Shown here piece by piece: positions 9,717 through 18,011 of a DNA stretch of 64,000 nt. The notes below the pieces were generated by a model that saw only the letters and a list, made by a program, of their open reading frames with translations, did not search any database and was not told the DNA's origin. The first letter of the stretch is position 1, and each line of letters starts with the position of its first letter. A program made the position numbers and the translations under genes. The DNA is from an uncultured Myxococcales bacterium (lineage in GTDB: Bacteria > Myxococcota_A > UBA9042), in the NCBI GenBank assembly GCA_903929795.1, contig CAIYWC010000040.1:1-64000 (forward strand), read 5' to 3'.

Positions 9717-10257
9717 GGTGCGCCTCCGACTTGACGAGCGCCGCTGGCTTGCGGGCAATCACGATGCCACCAATCATCGCCGCCAACAGCAGCAGCGACA
9801 CGACTTCAAACGGCAGCGCGTAGCCATTTTCGCCGGTATCCAGCAGCGCCCGGCCAATCGCCGCGACGTCGTTTTTCGGCAGAGCCGTCAGCGCGCGGTT
9901 GGCAAACGCCGGCGCGGTCATCATGCAGTACGACAGGCCGAAAAACGCCAGCGCCACTGCGCCGCCGATGACCTGCCGATGGCGGCTCGGGTGGTCTTCC
10001 AGCAGCTCCGTCGTGCGCGTCAGCATCACGGCAAACACAAGCAGCACCACGATGCCGCCGACGTACACAAGCACCTGCACGCCCGCCAGAAACGGCGAAT
10101 CCAGCAGCAGGTACAGCCCGGCGCTCGCCGCCAACACGCCCATCAGCGACACCGCCGCGCGCAGGATGCGCCGCCCGGTCACGACCGACCACGCCAGCGT
10201 CAGCGAGATCGCCGCCAGCAGGTAAAAAACCAGCGTTGGCAAAGCGTTAGCCAGCAT
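9709..10257 (-). CDS. nuoJ: NADH-quinone oxidoreductase subunit J
   Basis: This complex I membrane subunit has 182 residues and five predicted helices. The conserved segment GVQVLVYVGGIVVLLVFAVML, with its Tyr-Val-Gly-Gly core, identifies it. The ATG at 10257 is chosen because it starts the first hydrophobic helix directly; a longer frame adds 15 Arg-rich residues. It overlaps the end of nuoI by 11 bp and the start of nuoK by 8 bp, forming a coupled nuoI-J-K string. Confidence 0.94.
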   Translation of the reverse strand: MLANALPTLVFYLLAAISLTLAWSVVTGRRILRAAVSLMGVLAASAGLYLLLDSPFLAGVQVLVYVGGIVVLLVFAVMLTRTTELLEDHPSRHRQVIGGAVALAFFGLSYCMMTAPAFANRALTALPKNDVAAIGRALLDTGENGYALPFEVVSLLLLAAMIGGIVIARKPAALVKSEAHHG

Positions 10258-11008
10258 TTTCGGCCTCCGGTGGCGGCACGGCAGCCGCGAGCTTGGCCGC
10301 AACGCGCGCGACCCTGGCCGCCTCGCGCGCAGCTTTCTCCGCGACTTTCTTGGCTTTTTGCTTAACGATCAGCGCCTCGATCACCGCGTGGCCGCCATAC
10401 GGGTCGCGCGGCTCCATCGCGGCCTTGCGCGCGTCCGGGTCCTCGATCTTCTCCAGCACCGACGCCACGGGGCCCGCATATTCGTTGAGCGTGTAGGCCA
10501 GCAACCGCCGGTCGTACACGGACGACTCAAACGTGCCGTCAAAGCGCAGCACGCCAAACGGGCAGACGATCACGCACGTGTTGCAAAACGTGCAGCTGTC
10601 CAGGCGCCAGACAAAGGAGTCGAGCTCTTTCTTGCTGACCGCCGGCTTCTCGCGGCCAGTGATGATGATGCTGACGTTGGGGCAGGCTTCCTCGCAGATG
10701 CGGCACATCGTGCATTTGTGGTAGCCGTTGGCGTCGTGGTTGAACGCAAGCTGGGCGCGAAAGCGGTCGGGCAGCTTCAACGTCTCGCGGTTCTCGGGGT
10801 ACTGCTGCGTCACGACGGTGGACGGCCGCATCAGGTAGCCCACCGTGATCTTCATGCCCGTGAACAGCGAGCGGATGCCCTTGAACACGCCGCCGACGGC
10901 GCCGGACTTGTCGATCCACGGCACCGGCCCTGCGAGCGCGCCGCCCGTGCCGACGTGCTTCTCCGGCGGCGGCGAGAGTTCTGGGACTGCGATCGACTCG
11001 TCGGACAT
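10247..11008 (-). CDS. nuoI: NADH-quinone oxidoreductase subunit I, with a charged C-terminal tail
   Basis: This subunit carries the two [4Fe-4S] clusters (N6a/N6b) that link the electron-input side to NuoB. Both motifs are intact: CTMCRICEEACP near residue 100 and CTFCNTCVIVCP about 40 residues later. The protein has 253 residues, longer than the common 150-180. Its last 40 or so residues are a Lys/Ala/Glu-rich helix (KQKAKKVAEKAAREA and on), and the N-terminus also has about 40 extra residues. The ATG at 11008 is used; a TTG two codons earlier is possible. Because the NADH module is missing from this locus, NuoI is a plausible docking site for ferredoxin, as in other short complex I types. 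That is an inference. Confidence 0.95.
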   Translation of the reverse strand: MSDESIAVPELSPPPEKHVGTGGALAGPVPWIDKSGAVGGVFKGIRSLFTGMKITVGYLMRPSTVVTQQYPENRETLKLPDRFRAQLAFNHDANGYHKCTMCRICEEACPNVSIIITGREKPAVSKKELDSFVWRLDSCTFCNTCVIVCPFGVLRFDGTFESSVYDRRLLAYTLNEYAGPVASVLEKIEDPDARKAAMEPRDPYGGHAVIEALIVKQKAKKVAEKAAREAARVARVAAKLAAAVPPPEAENAG

Positions 11009-11015
11009 GACCAAC

Positions 11016-12095
11016 CTACCGCGCGAAAAAGTAGAAGCCCGTCACGACGCACGCGGCCGAGACGAAGAGGTTGACAAAACCAATGGGCAACAGGATTTTC
11101 CATTCGAGCCGCATCAGCTGATCGACGCGCAACCGCGGAAAAGTCCAGCGAAACCACATGATGAGAAAGATGATGGCGGTGGTCTTGAGCGCGAACCACA
11201 GGCCCGGCGGCAAGAGATCCATGACGCCGTTCAGCGCCGCGAAGTGGCCGATGTGCAAAGGCATCCAACCGCCCAGAAACAGCGTTGACGCCATGGCGGC
11301 GAGGACGAACATGTTCAGGAACTCCGAGAGGAAGAAAAACGAGAAGCGCAGCCCGGAATATTCCGTGTGAAATCCCGCAGTCAGCTCACTCTCGCCCTCC
11401 GCGAGGTCAAAGGGCGTGCGGTTGATTTCCGCCGTGCCGGCGATCATGAAGATGGCGAACGCGACAAGGCCGCAGCCGTGCGCGCGCCAGATCCACCAGC
11501 CGGTGTCCTGCGACTGGACGATGCCGGAGAGCTGCAGCGTACCGGCGAACAACACGACCACCAGCAGCGCCAAAGTCGCTGAAACTTCGTAGGAAATGAT
11601 CTGCGCACCGGCCCGCATGGCGCCCAGCAGCGACCACTTGTTGTTGGAACTCCAGCCGCCCAACAGGATGCCCAGCACGCCCAGGCCGCTCACGGCCGTC
11701 ACGTACAGCACGCCGATGTTCATGTCCGCGACCTGCAGCGATGGGCTCATCGGCAGCGCGATCATCACCAGCAGCATCCCGGCAAAGCTCAGCACCGGCG
11801 CGAGGATATGCAGCAGCGCGTCGGCGTCGCGCGGGACAATGTCCTCTTTCATCAGCAGCTTGATGGCGTCCGCGATCGACTGCAGCACGCCGTGCCAGCC
11901 CACGCGCATCGGACCGACGCGGCATTGGAAGTGCGCGGCGATCTTGCGCTCCGCGTAGATCAGCACAAGCCCCGCCACCGTCACGAACGCCGTCACCGCC
12001 AGGATCGTCAGCAGCACGTACAGGGCCGCGGTCCACGGGCTGCCCGGCAGCAGGTCGCCGGTGCGCTGAGCGATGGTTTTGACTTGCCAGGACAT
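11016..12095 (-). CDS. nuoH: NADH-quinone oxidoreductase subunit H
   Basis: This membrane subunit forms the quinone chamber and joins the hydrophilic arm to the membrane arm. It has 359 residues. Signature segments include YAERKIAAHFQCRVGPMRVGWHG near residue 50, the acidic loop EINRTPFDLAEGESELTAGFHTEYSG, and FRWTFPRLRVDQLM near the C-terminus (each broken here at family landmarks). GAGG lies 7 bases before the ATG at 12095. The gene follows nuoD after 9 bp; in most bacteria nuoE, nuoF and nuoG would sit in that gap. Confidence 0.96.
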   Translation of the reverse strand: MSWQVKTIAQRTGDLLPGSPWTAALYVLLTILAVTAFVTVAGLVLIYAERKIAAHFQCRVGPMRVGWHGVLQSIADAIKLLMKEDIVPRDADALLHILAPVLSFAGMLLVMIALPMSPSLQVADMNIGVLYVTAVSGLGVLGILLGGWSSNNKWSLLGAMRAGAQIISYEVSATLALLVVVLFAGTLQLSGIVQSQDTGWWIWRAHGCGLVAFAIFMIAGTAEINRTPFDLAEGESELTAGFHTEYSGLRFSFFFLSEFLNMFVLAAMASTLFLGGWMPLHIGHFAALNGVMDLLPPGLWFALKTTAIIFLIMWFRWTFPRLRVDQLMRLEWKILLPIGFVNLFVSAACVVTGFYFFAR

Positions 12096-12104
12096 CCGGT
12101 TTCC

Positions 12105-13265
12105 TCAGCGATCGATGTCGGGAACGACGATGTCAATGGACGACAGCATCGCGACAAGGTCGCCGATGCGCCCGCCGGTCGCCATTTCGCCAATGCACCA
12201 CAAGTTGTTGAAATTCGGCGTCCGGCAGTGGATGCGGTACGGCGATTCCTTGCCGTTGGACACCAGCAGCACGCCGAGCACGCCGCGCGCGGTCTCCAGG
12301 TGGCTGTAGTGGATGCCGGCAGGGACTTTGATCTTGGCCGCCGGCTTGACCAAAAACGTCTTGCCTTCCGGGATGTTGTCGATCAGCTGCTCAATGATGC
12401 GGATCGACTGGCGGATCTCTTCCATCCGCACCCAATAGCGGTCCCAGCAGTCGCCGTCAGTGCCGACCGGCACGTCAAAATCCACTTGCGCGTACAGGCC
12501 ATACGGCTCGGACTTGCGCAGGTCGTGCGCCACGCCGCTTGCGCGCAGCACCGGACCCGTCGCGCCCAGGGCAATCGCCCGCGCCGCGCTCAGCCTGCCG
12601 ATGCCGCGCAGGCGTTCCTGAATGATGACGTTCTCGGTCAGCAGCGCGTCGTATTCGACCAGCTTGGGCTTCAAGTACGACAGGAACGCTTTGACATCCT
12701 TGACGAACTCCGGGTGGATATCGAACATCACGCCGCCGGGCTGGATGTAGTTCATCGTCAGCCGAGCGCCGATGGTCTTCTCGAAGATGTCGCAGATCTG
12801 CTCGCGATCGCGCAGGCCATAGAAAAACGGCGTAAATCCGCCGAGATCCATGCCAAATACCCCCCACCACAGCAAGTGGCTCTGGATGCGCTGCAGCTCG
12901 CAGACCAGCGTGCGGATGGCCTCGATGCGCTCGTTGGTCTCCATCTTGGCCGCTTTTTCGACGACCATCGTCACGGCCCAGTTGTTGGCCAGCGCCGACA
13001 AATAGTCCATGCGATCAACCAGATGCACGAACTGACGGTAGTTGCCGTGCTCGCCCATCTTCTCGATGCCGCGGTGAATGTAGCCAAGCACCGGCACGAC
13101 TTCGCGCACCGTCTCGCCGTCCAGCCGCAGCACAAGGCGCAGCACGCCGTGGGTCGACGGATGCTGCGGGCCCATGTTGACGAAATACTCTTCCGTCGAC
13201 AGCGGGCTGCTCGCCGTGCTCTCGCCGGAGATCCGCGCCTGCAAAGTGGAAACGTGCACGCTCAT
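12105..13265 (-). CDS. nuoD: NADH-quinone oxidoreductase subunit D
   Basis: This is the 49-kDa-type subunit that, with NuoB, forms the quinone-binding site next to cluster N2. It has 386 residues and is not fused to NuoC. The start MGPQHPSTHGVLRL carries the quinone-site His pair, and GYIHRGIEKMGE and the C-terminal DIVVPDIDR ending are typical. The ATG at 13265 overlaps the nuoC stop as ATGA. A longer frame open to 13433 translates to Arg/Gly-rich sequence antiparallel to nuoC and was rejected. Confidence 0.96.
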   Translation of the reverse strand: MSVHVSTLQARISGESTASSPLSTEEYFVNMGPQHPSTHGVLRLVLRLDGETVREVVPVLGYIHRGIEKMGEHGNYRQFVHLVDRMDYLSALANNWAVTMVVEKAAKMETNERIEAIRTLVCELQRIQSHLLWWGVFGMDLGGFTPFFYGLRDREQICDIFEKTIGARLTMNYIQPGGVMFDIHPEFVKDVKAFLSYLKPKLVEYDALLTENVIIQERLRGIGRLSAARAIALGATGPVLRASGVAHDLRKSEPYGLYAQVDFDVPVGTDGDCWDRYWVRMEEIRQSIRIIEQLIDNIPEGKTFLVKPAAKIKVPAGIHYSHLETARGVLGVLLVSNGKESPYRIHCRTPNFNNLWCIGEMATGGRIGDLVAMLSSIDIVVPDIDR

Positions 13266-13726
13266 TCGGGCCGCTCCAGCATGAAATCGTCCTCGTAATC
13301 CTTGCGCAGCGGAAAGCCGACCCAGTCGTCCTCCAGGAACAAGCGCCGGAGATCCGGGTGGTCGTCGTACAAAATGCCAAAAAGATCGTAGGCTTCCCGC
13401 TCCAGCCACTCCGCAATTGGCCAGACCTGGCACACTGTCGGCACCAGCGGCGCGTCCCGGTCGATGGATACCGAAAGCGTCAGGTGGTGGCCGTGCGGCA
13501 CCGACGTCAGCAGGTACAGCAGCTCAAAGCGGTCTTCCTCGAGCCAGTCGATCGCCGTGTGCGTCTCCAGCAGGTCAAACCGCAGGTCCGGGTCATCGCG
13601 CAGCTGCGTCGCAAGCGCGACGAGCGCGTGCGCGGGCACGATCAGCGTCGGCCTGTCGCTCTGGGCGCGGACCGTCGCGTCGGGTTGCAGCGCCTGAACG
13701 GCTGCGATGAGGTTCGGCGCGTCCAT
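13262..13726 (-). CDS. nuoC: NADH-quinone oxidoreductase subunit C
   Basis: This is the 30-kDa-type connecting subunit of complex I, 154 residues. The family motif EREAYDLFGILYDDHPDLRR is followed by the WVGFPLRKDYE ending, both near the C-terminus. It starts 3 bp after the nuoB stop and overlaps nuoD by 4 bp, so nuoB-C-D are probably translated together. Separate nuoC and nuoD genes are common outside enterobacteria. Confidence 0.95.
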   Translation of the reverse strand: MDAPNLIAAVQALQPDATVRAQSDRPTLIVPAHALVALATQLRDDPDLRFDLLETHTAIDWLEEDRFELLYLLTSVPHGHHLTLSVSIDRDAPLVPTVCQVWPIAEWLEREAYDLFGILYDDHPDLRRLFLEDDWVGFPLRKDYEDDFMLERPE

Positions 13727-13729
13727 GGC

Positions 13730-14404
13730 TCAGAAGTCCTTCAATTCAGCGGAGTAATGCGCGCCGTCGGCCACCGCGTCCGCCATCGTGACGTTCGCAT
13801 CGTGCGACAGCAAGTCCTGCATTTCCTTGCGGATATCGTCCAGCGTCATGCCTTCCGGCAGCGCCGCCAGCACCGGCCGCCGCCGCTCGCCCGGGTGGCG
13901 GATGCTCTCGCCTTCCTTGATCATTTTTTGCAGCGTCAGCAAGCCATAGAAGAACGCCTCCGGCCGCGGCGGACAGCCGGGGACGTAGACGTCCACCGGG
14001 ATGATCTCGTCGGCGCCGCGAATCGTTGTGTAGCTGTGGTACATGAACGGGCCGCCGCAAATCGCGCAGGAACCGGTCGCCATGACGTAGCGCGGCTCGG
14101 CCATCTGCTCGTACAGCGTGCGGAGGCGCGGCGCCATGCGCTTGACGATGGTGCCGGCGATGACCAGCAGATCCGCCTGCCGCGGCGAGGGCCGCGCGAC
14201 TTCAGCGCCAAACCGCGCGAGATCGTGTCGCGCCGCGCCGGTGGCCATCATGACCTCGATGGCGCAGCAGCTGGTGCCAAACGTCAACGGCCACAGGCTG
14301 TTGGATCGGCTCCAGTTGATCAACTGGTCGACGGCGGTCACGAGCACGGACCCGCCTGGCAGCGGTTCCAGCACGCCGGGCAGCTTGTCGGTGATTACAC
14401 CCAT
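13730..14404 (-). CDS. nuoB: NADH-quinone oxidoreductase subunit B
   Basis: This subunit binds cluster N2, the last Fe-S centre before quinone. All four ligand cysteines are visible: the tandem pair in GTSCCAIEVM, one in GSCAICGG and one in VPGCPPRPEA. The 224-residue protein has a longer C-terminus than the minimal NuoB (about 160), rich in charged residues. The ATG at 14404 overlaps the end of nuoA by 10 bp. A longer frame to 14515 adds Arg-rich residues outside the family and was rejected. Confidence 0.96.
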   Translation of the reverse strand: MGVITDKLPGVLEPLPGGSVLVTAVDQLINWSRSNSLWPLTFGTSCCAIEVMMATGAARHDLARFGAEVARPSPRQADLLVIAGTIVKRMAPRLRTLYEQMAEPRYVMATGSCAICGGPFMYHSYTTIRGADEIIPVDVYVPGCPPRPEAFFYGLLTLQKMIKEGESIRHPGERRRPVLAALPEGMTLDDIRKEMQDLLSHDANVTMADAVADGAHYSAELKDF

Positions 14405-14745
14405 TCGAGCGCTCCTTTGCGCCACGCGTACAACAGGCCGACCATCAACATGGCGCCGAACACGCCCGCCTCGACAAGCCCTGTCGTTCCAAACTCGCGC
14501 AGCACGACGGCCCACGGGTACAGGAACGCGGCCTCGACGTCAAACACCAAAAACATCAAACCGAACAGGTAGAAGCCGACGTTGAACTGAACCCACGACG
14601 TGCCGATGGTCTTCTCGCCGCACTCGTAGGAGTCGTTCTTGGCGCCGCCAGGGTGATGCGGCGCGACCAGGCGGGAGAGCCCGAGCCCACCTAGCACCAT
14701 CACGGCCGAAAAGCCGAGAAAAATCAGGACATAGAAGAAGTCCAT
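14395..14745 (-). CDS. nuoA: NADH-quinone oxidoreductase subunit A
   Basis: This small complex I membrane subunit has 116 residues and three predicted helices. The conserved loop KNDSYECGEKTIGTSWVQF carries the quinone-loop Cys, and FLVFDVEAAFLYPWA carries the conserved acidic residues. The ATG at 14745 is only 7 bp past the korB stop, which physically joins the 2-oxoacid oxidoreductase genes to the complex I genes. Confidence 0.95.
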   Translation of the reverse strand: MDFFYVLIFLGFSAVMVLGGLGLSRLVAPHHPGGAKNDSYECGEKTIGTSWVQFNVGFYLFGLMFLVFDVEAAFLYPWAVVLREFGTTGLVEAGVFGAMLMVGLLYAWRKGALEWV

Positions 14746-14752
14746 CGCGTCC

Positions 14753-15808
14753 TCATGCCGCCGATGCAGGCGCCGCTTGCGCGCCCAGCAGGCTGATGTG
14801 GCCGGCCGCGTCTTCCACCCATGCATCCGACCCGCGGAAAACGCGTGTCAAATCACCACCTTTCGGCGCATAATGGTCGTCGTAGACGGTCTGCTCGACG
14901 CGGCGGAACACGCCCACCGGCACGGGCAAGTCTGGATGTTCCATGTTGGAGAGCAAGAAAGCCAGCGAGGAATCCTCGACCGAGACGTCGTGAATCAGCG
15001 CGTTTTGGGGCAGCGGCCCGCCGGGCACATGCGCCTGCACCTGCGGCCGGAAGCCGTCGATGGTGACGATGCGGTCCTTGGCGTTGCCGAAAATCAGCGG
15101 CTCCTTGTCGCGCAGCAGCACGGTCGTATCCTGCTTGACGGCCTTCTCCGTCAGGTGGCTGAACGTGCCGTCGTTGAAGATCACGCAGTTCAGCAGCACT
15201 TCCACGAACGCGGCGCCGCGGTGGTCGGCGGCCTGTTGCAGGACATCCGCCATCAGCTGCCCGTCGGTGTCCGCCACGCGCGCGGCAAAAGTTGCGCCAG
15301 CGGCGATCGCCATCGACAGCGGCCGAATCGGCGGATCAATCGAGCCGTAGGGCGTCGACTTGGTCTTCTTGCCCTTGGCCGTGGTCGGCGACGCCTGGCC
15401 CTTGGTCAGGCCGTAGATCTGGTTGTTGAACAAAATCACCTTGATGTTGGGGTTGCGGCGAATCATGTGGATGAAATGGTTGCCGCCGATCGACAGCGCG
15501 TCGCCGTCGCCGGTCATGACCCACACGCTCAGGTCCGGGCGAGAGAGCTTCAAGCCGGTCGCGACGGTCATGGCGCGGCCGTGGACCGTGTGAAACCCGT
15601 AGGTGTCGACGTAGTACGGGGTGCGCGACGAGCAGCCGATCCCTGAAATCACGGCGAATTTCTCGCGCGGCAGGCCCATGGTCGGGAACGTGCCGGTCAG
15701 CCAGCGCAGCACGCTGTAGCAGCCGCAGCCGGCGCACCACTTGGGGTCAATGGTGCTGAGGAAGTCCTGGCGCTTGAGGCCAAGGTTGTTGGTGGGGACG
15801 ACTGTCAT
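14753..15808 (-). CDS. korB: 2-oxoacid:ferredoxin oxidoreductase, beta subunit
   Basis: This is the thiamine-diphosphate and Fe-S subunit of a 2-oxoacid:ferredoxin oxidoreductase, probably acting on 2-oxoglutarate. The N-terminal CAGCGCYSVLR and the later GIGCSSRTPYY provide cluster cysteines. The TPP-binding motif starts at MTGDGDALSIGGNH and continues to LFNNQIYGLTKGQ. It has 351 residues. The start at 15808 has GGAG seven bases upstream and lies 58 bp after korA; nuoA begins 7 bp after the stop. Substrate choice between 2-oxoglutarate and related 2-oxoacids cannot be settled from sequence alone. Confidence 0.92.
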   Translation of the reverse strand: MTVVPTNNLGLKRQDFLSTIDPKWCAGCGCYSVLRWLTGTFPTMGLPREKFAVISGIGCSSRTPYYVDTYGFHTVHGRAMTVATGLKLSRPDLSVWVMTGDGDALSIGGNHFIHMIRRNPNIKVILFNNQIYGLTKGQASPTTAKGKKTKSTPYGSIDPPIRPLSMAIAAGATFAARVADTDGQLMADVLQQAADHRGAAFVEVLLNCVIFNDGTFSHLTEKAVKQDTTVLLRDKEPLIFGNAKDRIVTIDGFRPQVQAHVPGGPLPQNALIHDVSVEDSSLAFLLSNMEHPDLPVPVGVFRRVEQTVYDDHYAPKGGDLTRVFRGSDAWVEDAAGHISLLGAQAAPASAA

Positions 15809-15866
15809 GACGGCGCTCCATTGCGTGGTCAGCCCGTTGGGGCCTCGAGTGGAAGGTCAGCGGCGG

Positions 15867-17723
15867 CTAGCCCTTGATTTCAGGCATCGAGCGGATCTTG
15901 GCCTCGATCTCGTCCGCGCGAAACGGCTGGCCTTCCACCTTGTTGAACTGCTCGATATCAATCAGATATTTGCCACGCAAGTGATACGCCAGCTGCCCCG
16001 AGTTGATCTCCGGCAGCAGCACGCGCTTGTAGCGCTGCATCAGCGCCTTCAGGTCCGGCGGCAGCGGGTTCAGGTGCCGCAGGTGCGCGCCCGCGACCGG
16101 AACGCCGGCCTTGTTCAGGTGGCCAATCGCCTGTTCAATCACGCCGCGCGTCGACCCCCAGCCGAGCACGAGCACCGGCGCGTTCGGGTCGCCATACACT
16201 TCGGTCGGCGCGATATCCTGTGTGATCTTCTCGATTTTCGCCGCGCGCAGGTCGGTCATCCGCTGGTGGTTCGCCGGGCTGTGGCTGATATTGCCCGAGC
16301 CGTCCTCTTTCTCCAGGCCGCCGATGCGGTGCTCCAGGCCCGGCGTGCCGACCGCCGCCCACGGCCGCGCCAGCGTCTCCGGATCGCGCGTGTACGGCTT
16401 GAAACCCTCGGGATTCGTGACCAAATGCGTCTTGAGCACCGGCAGTTCGTCCAGCTCGGGCACGCGCCAGACCTCCGAACCGTTGCCCAGATAGCCGTCG
16501 GTCAGCAGCACAACCGGCGTCATGTACTTCAGCGCGATGCGCGCCGCTTCGATCGTCGCGTCAAAGCAGTCGCGCGGCGACGACGCCGAGACCACGGCCA
16601 GCGGCGACTCGCCGTGGCGGCCAAACAGCGCCTGCAGCAGGTCCGACTGCTCGGTCTTGGTCGGCAGACCCGTCGACGGCCCGGCGCGCTGCACGTCCAC
16701 GATGACCAGCGGCAGCTCCGTCATGACGGCGAGGTTGATGAACTCGGTCTTGAGCGAAAAGCCCGGACCTGAGGTCGACGTTGCCGCCAGCGCGCCGCCA
16801 AAGGCCGCGCCAATCGCAGAGCCGATGCCGGCAATCTCGTCTTCCGCCTGCAGCACATTGCAGAATTCCCGATTCTGCTGGAGCACTTGCATGATGTCGG
16901 TCGCCGGCGTGATCGGATAGCTGCCCAGGAACAGCGGCAGATTCGCGCGGCGCGCCGCAGCCAGCAGGCCGTATGCCGTCGCCGTGTTGCCGGAAATCTG
17001 CCGGTACACGCCCGCGCCGCGCGGTGTCACCTTGGCGCGCGTCGCGTACGTGCGCTCGACCAGCTTGCCGTCCTTGCCATACTGCAGCCCGGCCTCAAAC
17101 GCCCGCTGGTTGGCCTCCAGCACGTCCGGCTTGTTGCCGAATTTCTTGATGATCCAGCGCTGCGTCTGCTTGACGTCGCGGTTGAAGAGCCAATAGCTCA
17201 GGCCCAGCGCGAAGAAGTTCTTGCAGCGGTCGACCTGCTTGGCCGACAGCCCGGCGGCGCCCAGCGCTTCCTGCGTGGCCTTGACCATGGGCACGCGCAG
17301 CACGCGGAAGTTGGCGAGCTCGTCGGTCGTCAGCGGGTCCGCGGTGTAGCCGGCTTTCTCCACGTTGCGGGCGATGAACGCGTCCTCGTTGAGGATGATG
17401 GTCGCGCCGCGCTTGAGAAACGGCATGTTGGCGCGCAACGCCGCGGGGTTCATCGCGACGAGGAAGTCCAAGCTGTCGCCCGGCGTGAAGACGTCGCTCG
17501 TGCCAAAGCACACCTGGTAGCCGGAGACGCCGCCGATGGTGCCGGCGGGCGCGCGGATCTCAGACGGATAGTCCGGCAGCGTCGCGACGTCATCGCCCAT
17601 CAGCGCGGAAGTACTGGTAAATTGGTCGCCAACCAGCTGCATGCCGTCGCCGGAGTCGCCGGCAAAGCGGATGACGACGGTGTCGACTTCTTCAATGGTG
17701 TGGACGAACTGCTGCGGTATCAT
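15867..17723 (-). CDS. korA: 2-oxoacid:ferredoxin oxidoreductase, fused gamma-alpha subunit
   Basis: This is the partner of the beta subunit encoded next. The first 190 or so residues are the gamma domain (VIRFAGDSGDGMQLVGDQF), and the rest is the alpha, pyrimidine-binding domain, with GSYPITPATDIM and the YGDPNAPVLVLGWGSTRG region near the end. The 618-residue fused form is the common KorA/OorA architecture in aerobes and deltaproteobacteria. The ATG at 17723 has GGAGG seven bases upstream and is preferred over a start 28 codons earlier. It is the first gene of the minus-strand unit that continues through complex I to a ferredoxin. Confidence 0.92.
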   Translation of the reverse strand: MIPQQFVHTIEEVDTVVIRFAGDSGDGMQLVGDQFTSTSALMGDDVATLPDYPSEIRAPAGTIGGVSGYQVCFGTSDVFTPGDSLDFLVAMNPAALRANMPFLKRGATIILNEDAFIARNVEKAGYTADPLTTDELANFRVLRVPMVKATQEALGAAGLSAKQVDRCKNFFALGLSYWLFNRDVKQTQRWIIKKFGNKPDVLEANQRAFEAGLQYGKDGKLVERTYATRAKVTPRGAGVYRQISGNTATAYGLLAAARRANLPLFLGSYPITPATDIMQVLQQNREFCNVLQAEDEIAGIGSAIGAAFGGALAATSTSGPGFSLKTEFINLAVMTELPLVIVDVQRAGPSTGLPTKTEQSDLLQALFGRHGESPLAVVSASSPRDCFDATIEAARIALKYMTPVVLLTDGYLGNGSEVWRVPELDELPVLKTHLVTNPEGFKPYTRDPETLARPWAAVGTPGLEHRIGGLEKEDGSGNISHSPANHQRMTDLRAAKIEKITQDIAPTEVYGDPNAPVLVLGWGSTRGVIEQAIGHLNKAGVPVAGAHLRHLNPLPPDLKALMQRYKRVLLPEINSGQLAYHLRGKYLIDIEQFNKVEGQPFRADEIEAKIRSMPEIKG

Positions 17724-17814
17724 GGGGGGTCCTCCAGCGTGCCTGACTGCCATCCGCTGGCGGTCATTTACAGGGCGAATCAGGCGCCCGATCGCGTCCA
17801 AGGTCAATGGCGTC

Positions 17815-17861
17815 TGTCACAGGCGTGTCTAGCGAAGGCCGCCCATTGTCACGGGTTTGTC
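17815..17861. promoter_or_regulatory. Two TGTC direct-repeat boxes upstream of korA
   Basis: Two copies of a TGTC...TGTC direct repeat with an 11-bp period lie at 17815-17829 (TGTCACAGGCGTGTC) and 17847-17861 (TGTCACGGGTTTGTC). Including one more T on the left, the second matches 15 of 16 bases of a site before the pyruvate oxidoreductase gene. On the minus strand a TAGACA -10-like hexamer (17826-17831) follows GTGACA after 15 bp, so the korA promoter may overlap the boxes. Confidence 0.45.
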
Positions 17862-18011
17862 AGGCGCGCCGCGGCCGATCACGCGTGCGCGGCCGAGCCC
17901 AGGCGGATGCTGCGCGCCAGCTGTGCAGAATAGCGGCGTAAATCGGTCCGGATTGGCTGCAAACGGTCGCGGGCGGCTCTGGCGGATGAACGGGCGCGAT
18001 CAGCGGGGCGC

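Noticed and set aside
7467-9734. 755-codon open frame opposite nuoL and nuoK
   Set aside because: Same low-complexity Arg/Gln/His pattern; the opposite strand encodes clear complex I subunits.
12096-12104. Hidden or degraded nuoE, nuoF or nuoG
   Set aside because: Only 9 bp lie between nuoD and nuoH, and no flavin, NADH or NuoG-type motif is found in any other frame of the window.
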